Shown here piece by piece: positions 42,478 to 53,559 of a DNA stretch of 64,000 nt; position 1 is the stretch's first letter, and each line of letters begins with the position of its first letter. The stretch is taken from assembly GCF_007741495.1 (NCBI RefSeq), contig NZ_CP036262.1, positions 2,976,001 to 3,040,000 of the forward strand, in the 5' to 3' direction. This DNA comes from Roseimaritima multifibrata (GTDB lineage: Bacteria > Planctomycetota > Planctomycetia > Pirellulales > Pirellulaceae). Made by a program: the position numbers and the translations under genes. The notes beneath the pieces were generated by a model. It was not told where the DNA came from. It did no database searches and was given only the letters and a program-made list of their open reading frames with translations.

Positions 42478-43488
42478 CTACAAGGTTCCTGGAAGGTTGG
42501 TGCCTCTTTGGATATCGACGGCCCAGGTTTCGATGAGGGTGGCTTGGTTTGCGTTGCGTTCGATTTCGTTTAGGGCATCTAGCGAGCGATTTAGGCGGTA
42601 CAGGATCCTATCGGTTGGCTGTTCGTTGGCGGCTCCTGCGCGTAGGGCCCGACGGAAAAACTGCACGGCAACTCCGAAGACTTCTCGCAGTCGCGTTCGT
42701 CGTGCGGGAGCGTCCTTGCCGGCTTCGTCGACGTAGGTCGAAACGCTCCGAGCTAGGCGGATGCCATCGATTGGGTGTCGCTCGAGCGACGTTTTCAGCC
42801 CCGACTGAAAGGTTCCTGAATCGGGTTGCAACAAAGCGACGGCTTGATGAATGTCGCCTCCGGCCAAAGCGATCGCATGTTCCGCTTCCGCGACGTTTTC
42901 TACCGTGACCCCGTGTATTTTCAGCAATTGCAATGCATCTTCGCCTCGGGGTGTTGCGAAGCGAATGGTCCGGCAACGCGAGCGAATGGTTGGCAATTGC
43001 CTTTGGGGGCTGGTTCCAATCAGAATTAGAACTGCCGCAGCTGGCGGTTCTTCCAGCGTCTTCAGCATGCTGTTTGCGGATTCGATGCTGAGAAAATCAG
43101 CGTCTTGAATGATCCCAACTCGGCGACGTCCGCGGAAAGGACGCAGGTAGATGTCATGGCAGAGTCCTGACTGCATCCGCGCATCGCGTGGGCCAATCAA
43201 AAGTTCCACCGGAATCATCGCTCGATCTGCCGGTTTGGCAACCTGCAATAAATCGGGGTGGGTTTCGGCTTCGACCTGTGCACACCCTTCGCAGACTCCG
43301 CACGGATTAAAGTCGGCAGCGGAGTGATTTTCACACAGCAGGGTCTTGGCCAGAAGTTTCGCAAACGTCCGCTTGCCGACACCTGCAGGGCCAACGAATA
43401 AGAAAGCGCCCCCCAGCCGTTTTTTAGCAATGGCTGTGATAAACCACTCACGTTGCTGTTGGTGTCCAAGTAGTTGGGTCCAGTCCAT
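42478..43488 (-). CDS. holB: DNA polymerase III subunit delta'
   Basis: A 336-residue clamp-loader subunit. The AAA+ N-terminal part has 'LLGHQQQREWFITAIAKKRL' and 'LFVGPAGVGKRTFAKLLAKT' (Walker A), a zinc-binding 'CGVCEGCAQVEAETHPDL', and 'GRRRVGIIQDADFLSIESAN' with 'LKTLEEPPAAAVLILIGTSP' (sensor region). It works in the replication clamp loader. It begins six bases after the tmk stop, so both belong to one operon, as often seen for tmk and holB. Confidence 0.92.
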   Translation of the reverse strand: MDWTQLLGHQQQREWFITAIAKKRLGGAFLFVGPAGVGKRTFAKLLAKTLLCENHSAADFNPCGVCEGCAQVEAETHPDLLQVAKPADRAMIPVELLIGPRDARMQSGLCHDIYLRPFRGRRRVGIIQDADFLSIESANSMLKTLEEPPAAAVLILIGTSPQRQLPTIRSRCRTIRFATPRGEDALQLLKIHGVTVENVAEAEHAIALAGGDIHQAVALLQPDSGTFQSGLKTSLERHPIDGIRLARSVSTYVDEAGKDAPARRTRLREVFGVAVQFFRRALRAGAANEQPTDRILYRLNRSLDALNEIERNANQATLIETWAVDIQRGTNLPGTL

Positions 43489-43494
43489 CCTGCC

Positions 43495-44109
43495 TTATTC
43501 CTTTGCCATAGTGCGTTTCAAGGATTGAACCGCTTCGATGATATCGTTGTGCATCGCCTGAATCGACTGGGTGGCATCCACGATGACGTGATGGGGCCCG
43601 CTGCGTGAGAGTTGGCTAAGGAAAGCTTGCCGAACCTTTTCCAGGTATTCCACGCCGCGAGATTCCATGCGGTCCGCCGGTCCCTTTAGTCGCGTGATCG
43701 CGAGTTCGGCAGGCAGGTCCAGCAGAATGGTCAAGTCGGGCTGTAGCCCATCGGTGGCAAGTTGTCCTAGGTCCCATAATCGCTCGACCGATTCATTCCC
43801 GCCGACGCTCTGGTAGACAACGTTTGCCAACAGGAATCGGTCACTTAATACGGTCGCTTGATTCTCGAGAGCGGGGCGAATGCGTTCTTCCACCAATTGG
43901 CTGCGGGCCGCCATATAGAGGAGCGCTTCGGTCCTTCGATGCATTTCTAGATCGGAATCGAGCAGTAATCCGCGGATCGCTTCGCCAGGGGCCGTGCTGC
44001 CAGGGTCGCGCACCGAGACGACCGGTCCGGACGGGAGAAGCCAATCCTTCAGTAAACCGATCTGAGTCGATTTGCCTCCGCCATCGATGCCATCCAGGGT
44101 GATAAACAT
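43495..44109 (-). CDS. tmk: Thymidylate kinase
   Basis: A 204-residue dTMP kinase giving dTDP for DNA synthesis. P-loop 'FITLDGIDGGGKSTQIGLLK', the substrate-binding 'VVSVRDPGSTAPGEAIRGLL' with the Arg, and 'VLSDRFLLANVVYQSVGG' (DR motif) are all present. It lies 11 bp after the stop of the upstream membrane-protein gene and 6 bp before holB, so it is part of a minus-strand operon. Confidence 0.93.
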   Translation of the reverse strand: MFITLDGIDGGGKSTQIGLLKDWLLPSGPVVSVRDPGSTAPGEAIRGLLLDSDLEMHRRTEALLYMAARSQLVEERIRPALENQATVLSDRFLLANVVYQSVGGNESVERLWDLGQLATDGLQPDLTILLDLPAELAITRLKGPADRMESRGVEYLEKVRQAFLSQLSRSGPHHVIVDATQSIQAMHNDIIEAVQSLKRTMAKE

Positions 44110-44120
44110 ACGAATGGTCC

Positions 44121-44708
44121 TTAGAAGTCGCGATAGGATTTGGTCAGATCGGTATGCGGTGAAAAACCATCCGGGCCACCGATGACAGGAAGGTGGGTGT
44201 AGTCGACCACAAGCCAGCGGTCGTCTCTTTTCTGAAACCGGAGAATCAAGCGGCGTGAGACCTCTTGTTCTCCGAAGGCGCCGCTGCGGGCGCGGACCGT
44301 CACGTTTGCCGTGATATCCACTTGAGCTTCGAGGGGGACTGCGTTTTGGTTAAATACCAGCGACCGAATCTGTCCGACTTGGGCGCGTTTGAATTCGTAG
44401 TTCGACATTTCGGATGTCGCCAGCCTCCGGATCTCTTCCAGTTCGGGAGCGATCACTGCGGCGACTTTGTCCGCATCATTTTGCTCCACCGCGAGGGCGG
44501 TCTCGTAGACCAGAGCCGTGATTCGCTCACGGTCGGTTTCCCAGTTAGCGGCGATCCAAAAGCCGAGCGGAATCAGAACAAAAAAAAGGGCTCCGGCCAG
44601 CAACGCTGCTCGTTTACCTGACTGCAGCCAACCGTACAGGCAACCAACCCCAAGCACTGCCAACACAATCGCTAACAAAACGGGCTGCTCTGCTAACAAT
44701 TTGGTCAT
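44121..44708 (-). CDS. Membrane-anchored protein of unknown function
   Basis: A 195-residue protein with two N-terminal helices ('LLAIVLAVLGVGCLYGWL' and 'LLAGALFFVLIPLGFWIA') and a C-terminal soluble domain resembling the SnoaL/NTF2-like fold ('VYETALAVEQNDADKVAAVI' and 'KRDDRWLVVDYTHLP'). No specific family is identified. It sits between eno and tmk in the same direction, 83 bp after eno. Confidence 0.65.
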   Translation of the reverse strand: MTKLLAEQPVLLAIVLAVLGVGCLYGWLQSGKRAALLAGALFFVLIPLGFWIAANWETDRERITALVYETALAVEQNDADKVAAVIAPELEEIRRLATSEMSNYEFKRAQVGQIRSLVFNQNAVPLEAQVDITANVTVRARSGAFGEQEVSRRLILRFQKRDDRWLVVDYTHLPVIGGPDGFSPHTDLTKSYRDF

Positions 44709-44791
44709 GGCGGATCCTGAGGTTGGTATTGTGCCATCGCCGGCAGGAAGTGGTTGTCAAAACCTGCGGGCGGTCTGGTTTCGGGTACCGG

Positions 44792-46162
<1,371 letters not shown>

Positions 46163-46348
46163 CTAGGGCATCCGAAGCCGTCTTAGCGTTCCTCAGCCCT
46201 AGAATCGCTAAAACGCTAATCTTCGCTGGTTGCCGAACAGCCGATTTTCTCAAAACTTCATTGACTCCGGAATCCACCGGCCTACATACACACAGGAAAA
46301 AGCTCCGTAGTCCAGTAAGTTTTTAAGTTAGCGAATCAAGGATTTCCT

Positions 46349-47812
46349 GTGTTTGAATTTTTCGTCGCCCTCAGTTGTGGATTTGGTGGCCTGCTTGCAG
46401 GCTGCTACTTGCGAGGAATCACTCACCATTCGGCCGCGGATACGGTCGAAGCGGAGCCAGGGGCCGAACTGGACGGCGCGGCGAAAATTGCTCAGGACCA
46501 AAGCAAACTGAAGCGGGTCGCTGAACAATTACGCCAGGTTTCGATGCGGGTCGCCGCGGATGTCGATGAACATCAGTCAAAAGTCCAGCATGCAAGTCGG
46601 GTTCTGTCGGGAAATCAAAACCTGCTCGACTCCGATACGATCCTGGAGGCGGTCAACCAGCTGGTTCGTGCCAATGAAGAAATGCAAATTCGGTTGAACA
46701 TGGCCCAGGAGCGGATTCAGAAACAAGCTTCGCAAATTCAATCGGCCGAAGCCAAGGCCGCGACCGACGCGCTGACTAAGCTCCACAACCGCCGCGCCTT
46801 TGATGCCTACATCGAAAAATGTCAGAGCAACGGTTCGATCGAGAATTGTGTGTTGATGATCCTGGATGTCGATAAATTTAAATCCTTCAATGACAACCAT
46901 GGCCATCTTGCCGGTGACGAAGTGCTGCGACGCGTTTCCACAATCTTGAGTGTTCGGCTTTCGGACGTTGCCTTTGTGGCCCGCTACGGTGGCGAAGAAT
47001 TCGCCGCGGTCTTCACCGGAAAGAGTTACGAGGAATGCCAGAAGATCGCAGAGGAGACGCGATGTCTGATCGGTACGCGGTCCATTCACTTTGAGGGACA
47101 GGACTTGGCCGTGCGAGCGTCGATGGGGCTAGCTAAGTGGAATCCTGGCGAAGAAAGAAATGGCTGGATCAAACGGGCCGATTCGGCGTTGTACCATTCC
47201 AAGCAGACCGGTCGCGATCGAGGGCACTGGATGGATGGCAATAAACCTCGCCCCATCGGTCAATTGAAAACCGAGCCCGCTAGCGAAAATTCACAGCGGT
47301 TGTCGGTTTCACTGAAAACAAAAGAGCAAGCCATTGTCAGTACGGAAGGGGCTCCAAATGCGGTTACCAGAATCCCTGCAGAACCGAAAATGCGGGAAAT
47401 GTTCAGTGAACTAAAGGCTCGACTGCAGCACGTCAGCGTGGACCTTTTTGTGATCCTTATCAGTTGCGATCAAGAGCCCACCAAGGCTGCCAATCATCCT
47501 CATATCCTTCGTGTGACAAGAGCGACTGTGCGTTCTTTGGACCATGTTGGGAAATCGGCAAACGGAGACTTGATGGTCTATATGCCAAGTGCAGATGTGC
47601 GGGGCGCTATCGATCGTGCAGATCGAATCTGCCAAGGTATCTTTAGCGCGACTCAGTCCAGTTCAGGATCCCCGATCACTGTAAGCATTGGGATCACTTG
47701 GGTTCCCGACAATGAGTCGTTTGATGAAATCCGCAGTCAAGCTGAGAAGGCGGTTACCAAGGCGAGACAGGCTGGTGGGAATCAAGTGGTTGTTCAAGGT
47801 TGCCCAGCTTAA
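46349..47812 (+). CDS. GGDEF-domain diguanylate cyclase with a second degenerate GGDEF domain
   Basis: A 487-residue protein from GTG 46349 with AAGGA six bases upstream. Residues 1-22 form a membrane anchor. A coiled coil (about 50-140) leads to a GGDEF domain: 'DALTKLHNRRAFDAYI', 'LMILDVDKFKSFNDNHGHLA' and the active-site 'ARYGGEEFAAVF'. All residues for cyclic-di-GMP synthesis are present. The C-terminal third ('HPHILRVTRATVRSLDHVGK', 'ITVSIGITWVP', 'AEKAVTKARQAGGNQVVV') has the same fold but lacks GGDEF, so it is likely regulatory. Confidence 0.88.
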   Translation: MFEFFVALSCGFGGLLAGCYLRGITHHSAADTVEAEPGAELDGAAKIAQDQSKLKRVAEQLRQVSMRVAADVDEHQSKVQHASRVLSGNQNLLDSDTILEAVNQLVRANEEMQIRLNMAQERIQKQASQIQSAEAKAATDALTKLHNRRAFDAYIEKCQSNGSIENCVLMILDVDKFKSFNDNHGHLAGDEVLRRVSTILSVRLSDVAFVARYGGEEFAAVFTGKSYEECQKIAEETRCLIGTRSIHFEGQDLAVRASMGLAKWNPGEERNGWIKRADSALYHSKQTGRDRGHWMDGNKPRPIGQLKTEPASENSQRLSVSLKTKEQAIVSTEGAPNAVTRIPAEPKMREMFSELKARLQHVSVDLFVILISCDQEPTKAANHPHILRVTRATVRSLDHVGKSANGDLMVYMPSADVRGAIDRADRICQGIFSATQSSSGSPITVSIGITWVPDNESFDEIRSQAEKAVTKARQAGGNQVVVQGCPA

Positions 47813-48398
47813 CGGCGGAGGTTTTTGGGGGTCGTAACGCCAAAAAAACTTTCGTCCGTCAGGTACCCGGATTACTGGGAATGCGGCCTGCTCTTTCCAA
47901 AAAAACGGAATATCTTGCAAAGCCGTCTTGACCTGAAATTCAATGTCCGCGTATGTTCCCCTCATCGCCGGTGAGGCAAGCCCAAGCGGCTTAACTCTGC
48001 TGGCGATGTGCTTATGGTAAGCGGTCTCGCATGGGTGCTTTGGCGCTGCGGACACGATTAACAATGGCAACGCACACGGACGTGTTGTTGGCATCAATCG
48101 GCGACACTTATAAGCATTCCGCTCGACGACGGAGGGTTGCAAGGATGCAACTTGATATCGTCGAAACGAAAAACCACCGGCTCCCGGATTTTCAGCACGT
48201 CGTCCTCCGCCCCCCTGGGACACGTACTATCCGGGGGCTTTTTTTATGCGCTGACAGTTTCGGCTATAATCTTGCCAACAGGCTCGCAGTAGCGGTCGCT
48301 TGTCCAGCCATATTCTATCTGAAGGAAGGATTCCGGCTGCCGTTTCCCTTCTGCCTTCAGTAAAACTTGCCTTTGACTTTTTTACCGGAGCTTTCCCG
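47813..48398. other. Intergenic region with a terminator-like hairpin
   Basis: Nothing coding is supported; a minus-strand frame over 47663-48223 is antisense to the GGDEF gene. TATAAT lies at 48265-48270 without a clear -35. The terminator-like hairpin is listed separately. Confidence 0.5.
48208..48247 (+). terminator. Rho-independent terminator-like hairpin
   Basis: GCCCCC (about 48209) pairs with GGGGGC (about 48234), followed by a run of seven T. The loop is long (~18 nt). It lies 400 bp after the GGDEF gene and 160 bp before the oxidoreductase gene, so it might end an untranslated leader or a small RNA. Confidence 0.5.
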
Positions 48399-49862
48399 AT
48401 GTCCACCGTCCGTTCTGATCGCCGTAACTTTATTCGTACCACTGCCGCGGGGATGGCCGTTGTCGGCGCGTTGCCCGCGACTCGTGCCATTGCTGCCAAT
48501 GAGGAACTTCGTGTCGCAGTGGTCGGTGCAGGAGGGCGTGGGACCGGCGTTGCTGCCGCGTTTGCCGCGACCCCCGGTGTCCGTCTGGTGATGGTCGCCG
48601 ATCCCGATTCCGGGCGGGCTAATAAATTGGCTGCGAAGCATGACGCGGTCCCTGTTGCCGACATGCGGAAAGTATTTGATTCCGACGATGTCGATGCGGT
48701 CGTGATCACCACCTGTAATCATTGGCACTGCTTGGCAGCTATCTGGGCCTTGCAGGCTGGCAAGCATGTCTACGTTGAAAAACCTCTTTCCCATACTCAG
48801 TGGGAAGGGCGTCAGCTTGTCGAGGCGGCTCGCAAGTCTGGGTTGGTGTGCACGATCGGAACGCAACAGCGAAGCGATCCGATGCAAGCCGAAGCGAAGC
48901 AGTTTTTACATCAGGACAAAGGGTTGGGGAAAATCGAGTACGTCCAGGCGAATCGACTTGGCCGGCGCGAAGCGATTGGCCGCCGTGCGACCCCGCTGAC
49001 ACCCCCCGCAGAAGTCGACTACAACCTCTGGCTTGGACCGGCTGCAGAACAGGCGATGTACCGAGATAATCTCCATTACGATTGGCACTGGGATTTTAAT
49101 ACGGGAAGTGGCGAAATGGGCAATTGGGGTGTCCACATCCTGGATGATATCCGCAACGTCGCCTATCAAGATTCTGTCAGTACCCCCAGCCGAATCGTGG
49201 CGGCTGGCGGACGCGTCGCCTGGAACGACGGTGGGAATACCCCGAACGTCCATTACGCCGTGTTAGAAACCGATTCATTCCCGACCCTGATGGCACTTAG
49301 TAATCTTGCCGATCAGCCCGACGGAAAGGGGAGCTGGAATTGCCCCATCCATCCGCGAGTCAAAAACCCTGGAAGCGGCTATGTCGTCGTGTGTGAAGGA
49401 GGCTATTACTGTGGTCAGCGGCAGGCCGGCAAAGCCTACGACAAGGATGGGAAAGTGATTCGGACGTTCAAGGGAGGGAACATCGTCCCTCTGCATGTTA
49501 AGAACTTTGTTGAATCGGTCTTGGCGAGGGATCCCTCGAACCTAAACGTGTCGATTGAAGAGGGGCACAACAGTACCGGGTGGTGCAACCTAGCGAATGT
49601 CGCTTTCCAGGTAGGGCGTTCGTACGATTCCGGAGCTTTGGCAAATGCGAGCGACGTCGCTGGCTGGTCTCGCTTAGTCGAGCAGATGGAATCCCAGCTG
49701 AAACCGTTTGGTGTGAACGCCGATAGCCTGTCGGCGTCGGCAGTGCTGACGCATGATCCGAAGACCGAGCGTTTTGTTGGCAACGGTTCCGAAGCTGCAA
49801 ATGCAATGCTGAAAAGAACTTATCGCAAAGGATTTGAAGTCCCTGAAATCGTTTCGGCATAA
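48399..49862 (+). CDS. Tat-exported Gfo/Idh/MocA-family oxidoreductase
   Basis: A 487-residue NAD(P)-dependent dehydrogenase family member. The start at ATG 48399 (CGGAG about 9 bp upstream) gives a twin-arginine signal 'SDRRNFIRTTAAGMAVVGAL'. The Rossmann motif is 'LRVAVVGAGGRGTGVAAAF', then 'HVYVEKPLSHTQWEGRQLVE' with the family Lys of the EKP motif, and 'GTQQRSDPMQAEAKQFL'. Planctomycetes have many such exported proteins, presumed to act on sugars; the substrate is unknown. Confidence 0.9.
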   Translation: MSTVRSDRRNFIRTTAAGMAVVGALPATRAIAANEELRVAVVGAGGRGTGVAAAFAATPGVRLVMVADPDSGRANKLAAKHDAVPVADMRKVFDSDDVDAVVITTCNHWHCLAAIWALQAGKHVYVEKPLSHTQWEGRQLVEAARKSGLVCTIGTQQRSDPMQAEAKQFLHQDKGLGKIEYVQANRLGRREAIGRRATPLTPPAEVDYNLWLGPAAEQAMYRDNLHYDWHWDFNTGSGEMGNWGVHILDDIRNVAYQDSVSTPSRIVAAGGRVAWNDGGNTPNVHYAVLETDSFPTLMALSNLADQPDGKGSWNCPIHPRVKNPGSGYVVVCEGGYYCGQRQAGKAYDKDGKVIRTFKGGNIVPLHVKNFVESVLARDPSNLNVSIEEGHNSTGWCNLANVAFQVGRSYDSGALANASDVAGWSRLVEQMESQLKPFGVNADSLSASAVLTHDPKTERFVGNGSEAANAMLKRTYRKGFEVPEIVSA

Positions 49863-50046
49863 TCGGAATATTTCTCCAATTCGGCTTAAGGCGGACCATC
49901 GACACATCCGATAGGTTCGTAGACGGGATCCTCCTGCACGTGTGTAGGAGTGGGGTCGCATGGATGCGATGCTTGATTTTATCCCTTGGCAACGAGTCGT
50001 TAAAAGCGTATTTGCTTTGTTGCCCCACGACTCACAGCACAGATGG

Positions 50047-50286
50047 ATGAGCAATAACATGAGTTCAAGTCGTCTCAAGGTTTTTAAACCAGGAAATGAA
50101 AAATCCCGCCGTACTGAACCCGAGATTAATCTGACGGTTGCCCAAATCGTTCCGCTGTTGGTGGATGCCTACCAAACCGATCGAGTTTGGCTAAACGATT
50201 TCGGTGACGAGCCCGTACGCGTGACGTCGGATTTGTACGAAATTTTGCTGGCTTATCAGCAGATGCGACGCAGCGACGCCGCCTAG
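50047..50286 (+). CDS. Small conserved-looking protein of unknown function
   Basis: A 79-residue protein ('MSNNMSSSRLKVFKPGNEKS'), then 'INLTVAQIVPLLVDAYQTDR' and 'DEPVRVTSDLYEILLAYQQM'. Composition and length fit a real small cytoplasmic protein. The start could also be 50059. No domain recognised. Confidence 0.55.
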   Translation: MSNNMSSSRLKVFKPGNEKSRRTEPEINLTVAQIVPLLVDAYQTDRVWLNDFGDEPVRVTSDLYEILLAYQQMRRSDAA

Positions 50287-50689
50287 TTGCCGTGGTCGTT
50301 ACTGGGGCATTACGGGCTATGATCGTTTGCGTTCCTAAGCCCTTCCGCGGCGATCGGTCCAGCCTTTGCGACGGCTGGGCCCTCTAAGTCGTTCGCAAAA
50401 GGTCCTGGCATTTCGGGTCAAAGAACCGATTTTATCCGACGCGAGTGCCGCTTGGCTTTCCTGGGGCTTTTGCGTCTGGGCCTTTCGCGTCTGGAGCTCC
50501 GCATTCTTTTTCACAGCCAAGCGTGCAGTCTGCGGACGCGTGCCTTTCTTGAAACTGCCTGCGCAGTTTATCCATTTTGCGTTCTTGCCGAATTCAGCGT
50601 TCCTTATCGGGTCGGTCGCTGAATCGCATTCGCTTGCTTACAATGCTCGTCTTTGCCAGTTTGTGCGACTCCAGCATTGTTAGTGACGG
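50287..50689. other. Spacer upstream of polA
   Basis: No supported gene. A minus-strand frame at 50335-50520 (61 codons, Lys/Arg/Gln-rich, ending 'RRKGWTDRRGRA') could encode a small basic protein but has no other support. A TACAAT word lies at 50639-50644, about 45 bp before polA. Confidence 0.4.
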
Positions 50690-53515
50690 ATGACTGAAGA
50701 TTTACTGGGGTTTCCCCGCAACGAACCCGATTTGCTTGATTCGCAGCCACGCTTGTTTTTGCTTGACGGCATGGCGTTGGTCTACCGAGCCCACTTCGCA
50801 CTCATTCGCAGCCCGCGAAGAAATTCTGCAGGGCTTTGCACGTCCGCCGTTTTTGGGATGACCAACACGGTTATGGACATCCTGAAAAAGGAGCGACCGA
50901 CGCACATCGCCGTAGCCTTTGATACGAGCGAACCGACCGAGCGTCACCGTATGTTCCCTGCCTATAAGGCACAACGTGATGCCATGCCGGAGGAGATTGC
51001 ACTCCAGTTGCCGATCATCGATCGACTGTTCTCTGCGTTGAAAATCGAATCGCTGCGCAACCCGGGTTACGAAGCGGACGACATTATTGGCACGCTGGCA
51101 ACCGAAGCGGCCAAGCAACAAGTTGAAACCTGGATGGTGACCCCCGACAAGGATTACGACCAGTTGGTGGGGGAACATGTTTCGATCTTTAGGCCCGGAA
51201 GAAAGGGATCGGATTTTGAACGAATCGGAGTCCCTGAAGTTCTTCAAAAATGGGGAATTGAACGGGTCGATCAAGTGATTGATGTGCTTGGGTTGATGGG
51301 GGATGCGAGCGATAACATTCCCGGCGTTCCCGGCATCGGTCCGAAAACCGCTCAGAAGTTGATTCAGCAATTTGGATCGATCGAATCCCTGTTGGACAAT
51401 GCAGACCAACTGAAAGGGAAGCAGCGTGAACGAGTCGAAGAAAATCGCGAACTTGCGTTGCAGTCGAAACAGTTGGTGACGATTCAGTTGGACGTTCCAC
51501 AAGACGTCAGTATCGAATCGCTTCGTTGGGACGGCCCGGACGAAGCCGCCTTGCAGTCGCTGTTCATGGAATTGGAATTCGACACGCTGGGGAAGAAATA
51601 TTTCGGAGCGAAATTCTCTTCGGCGGCCAACCGTTCGGCAAACTTGCGAACGCAACGCGTCAAGGAAATCCAAACATCGCTGTTCGATGAACCGGTAACC
51701 GAGAAAACGATCGTTGATGTTCCCCACAATTATCAAATCGTTGAATCGTTCGAAGACCAAGATGCATTGATTGAAAAGTTGCAGGCGCAGCCGGCGTTTG
51801 CATTTGATACGGAAACAACCGGTTTGGATCCCCGCACCGCGGACCCGCTGGGGTTGGCTTTTTCTTTTGCCAGCCATGAAGCGTATTACGTCGTCTGCCC
51901 CGATGACCCGCAAGCTGCAAAAGATGTTTTGAAACGATTTGAAGTGGTTCTAAACGATCCAAAAATCAAGAAGATCGGGCACAACCTGAAGTACGATCTC
52001 TCGTTGCTGAAGTGGCAAGGGATTTCGTATTGCGGCCCGCTCTTCGACACCATGCTTGCCCATACGGTCAAGGAACCGGAAATGCGGCATGGCTTGGATG
52101 AATTGGCGAGGATTTACTTGGGGTATCAACCGATTCCCACCAGCGACCTGCTTGGCCCGAAAGGGAAAGAGCAGCGGACGATGCGTGATGTGCCGCAGGA
52201 AAAGGTCGTTGAATATGCCTGTGAAGATGCCGACGTCACCTGGCAGGTGGCTCAGATTCTAGAAAAAGAGCTGGATGGGGCGGAACTGACGCGGCTGTGT
52301 GAAGACGTTGAATTCCCGTTGGTGTCGGTGCTGATCGACATGGAGTTTGAAGGGATTCGATTGGATACGGATGCCCTGGCAGCGTACTCGGATGAATTGA
52401 GTATCGAAATCGAACAACTGCGGAGCGAAATTTTTGCTGCAGCAGGTCATGAATTCAATATTGATTCCCCTAAGCAAATGGGAGTCGTACTGTTTGACGA
52501 AATGCAGCTAGAAGCCAACCCAAAAAAGACGGCTACCGGGCAGTACTCGACAAGAGAATCGGAGCTTGAGCGGTTGTCGGCTAGACATCCGATCATCGCG
52601 AATATTTTGGAGTATCGCAACGCTGTCAAACTGAAATCCGTTTACGTCGATCAACTGCCCACCCATGTCGATCCACGCACCAAACGGATTCATACGCACT
52701 ATTCGCAGTCGTGGACGGCGACCGGACGAATGCAATCCAATGACCCCAACCTGCAGACCATCCCCATTCGCAAGGCGCGCGGCCGGGGGATTCGAGCAGC
52801 CTTTATCGCAAGAGATGATTCGCATCGATTGCTCTCAGCGGATTACTCGCAAATTGAACTTCGAGTCATGGCAGAGCTGAGCCAAGATGAAGCGATGCTT
52901 GAGGCTTTTCGGGAACAGATCGACATCCATACCGCAACGGCCGCCAAGGTCTATAAAGTCGACTTGGAAGACGTGACGCGTGAAATGCGCGACAAAGCGA
53001 AAACGGTCAACTTTGGCATCATCTATGGGATTTCAGCGTTTGGGTTGCAGCAACGATTGAACATCCCTCGAGACGAAGCGAAGCAGTTGATCGACAACTA
53101 CTTTGAAAAGTATCCGGGCGTACAACGGTACATCGATGAGACGATTGCGTTTGCCAAAGAGCACGGGTACGTCCAGACGCTGACTGGCCGGCGACGTTAT
53201 TTGCGAGACATCGATTCCCGCAATCGAGGGTTGGCGTCGGCAGCAGAACGCTTGGCAATGAACAGTCCAATTCAGGGTACCGCTGCGGACATGTTGAAAC
53301 TGGCGCTTATCAAAGTTCATCAAGAACTACAGGATCGCAAGCTGGAAACCAAGATGTTGTTATCGGTCCATGACGAAATCGTGTTCGATATGCCGCTAGA
53401 GGAAGAGGCGACCGTGATCCCCGTCATCGAAGAAGCGATGCGAAACGCGCTTCCCATGTCGGTCCCAATCGTCGTCGAAGTCGGAATGGGAACCAACTGG
53501 CTGGAAGCGCACTAA
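50690..53515 (+). CDS. polA: DNA polymerase I
   Basis: A 941-residue repair and replication polymerase with all three domains. The 5'-3' nuclease has 'LFLLDGMALVYRAHFALIRS', 'YEADDIIGTLA' and 'PGVPGIGPKTAQKLIQQFGS'. The 3'-5' exonuclease has intact 'AFDTETTGLDP', 'GHNLKYDLSLL' and 'YACEDADVTW', so it should proofread. The polymerase has 'LLSADYSQIELRVMAELSQD', 'MRDKAKTVNFGIIYGISAFG' and 'LLSVHDEIVFD'. The ATG at 50690 is preceded by a weak GACGG. Confidence 0.96.
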   Translation: MTEDLLGFPRNEPDLLDSQPRLFLLDGMALVYRAHFALIRSPRRNSAGLCTSAVFGMTNTVMDILKKERPTHIAVAFDTSEPTERHRMFPAYKAQRDAMPEEIALQLPIIDRLFSALKIESLRNPGYEADDIIGTLATEAAKQQVETWMVTPDKDYDQLVGEHVSIFRPGRKGSDFERIGVPEVLQKWGIERVDQVIDVLGLMGDASDNIPGVPGIGPKTAQKLIQQFGSIESLLDNADQLKGKQRERVEENRELALQSKQLVTIQLDVPQDVSIESLRWDGPDEAALQSLFMELEFDTLGKKYFGAKFSSAANRSANLRTQRVKEIQTSLFDEPVTEKTIVDVPHNYQIVESFEDQDALIEKLQAQPAFAFDTETTGLDPRTADPLGLAFSFASHEAYYVVCPDDPQAAKDVLKRFEVVLNDPKIKKIGHNLKYDLSLLKWQGISYCGPLFDTMLAHTVKEPEMRHGLDELARIYLGYQPIPTSDLLGPKGKEQRTMRDVPQEKVVEYACEDADVTWQVAQILEKELDGAELTRLCEDVEFPLVSVLIDMEFEGIRLDTDALAAYSDELSIEIEQLRSEIFAAAGHEFNIDSPKQMGVVLFDEMQLEANPKKTATGQYSTRESELERLSARHPIIANILEYRNAVKLKSVYVDQLPTHVDPRTKRIHTHYSQSWTATGRMQSNDPNLQTIPIRKARGRGIRAAFIARDDSHRLLSADYSQIELRVMAELSQDEAMLEAFREQIDIHTATAAKVYKVDLEDVTREMRDKAKTVNFGIIYGISAFGLQQRLNIPRDEAKQLIDNYFEKYPGVQRYIDETIAFAKEHGYVQTLTGRRRYLRDIDSRNRGLASAAERLAMNSPIQGTAADMLKLALIKVHQELQDRKLETKMLLSVHDEIVFDMPLEEEATVIPVIEEAMRNALPMSVPIVVEVGMGTNWLEAH

Positions 53516-53559
53516 AGGCGATTCGAACACACGCTCAATCTGACCGGAAGTTGCCAGTT

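Noticed and set aside
47663-48223. 186-codon minus-strand frame
   Set aside because: It overlaps the C-terminus of the GGDEF protein antisense and shows no domain.
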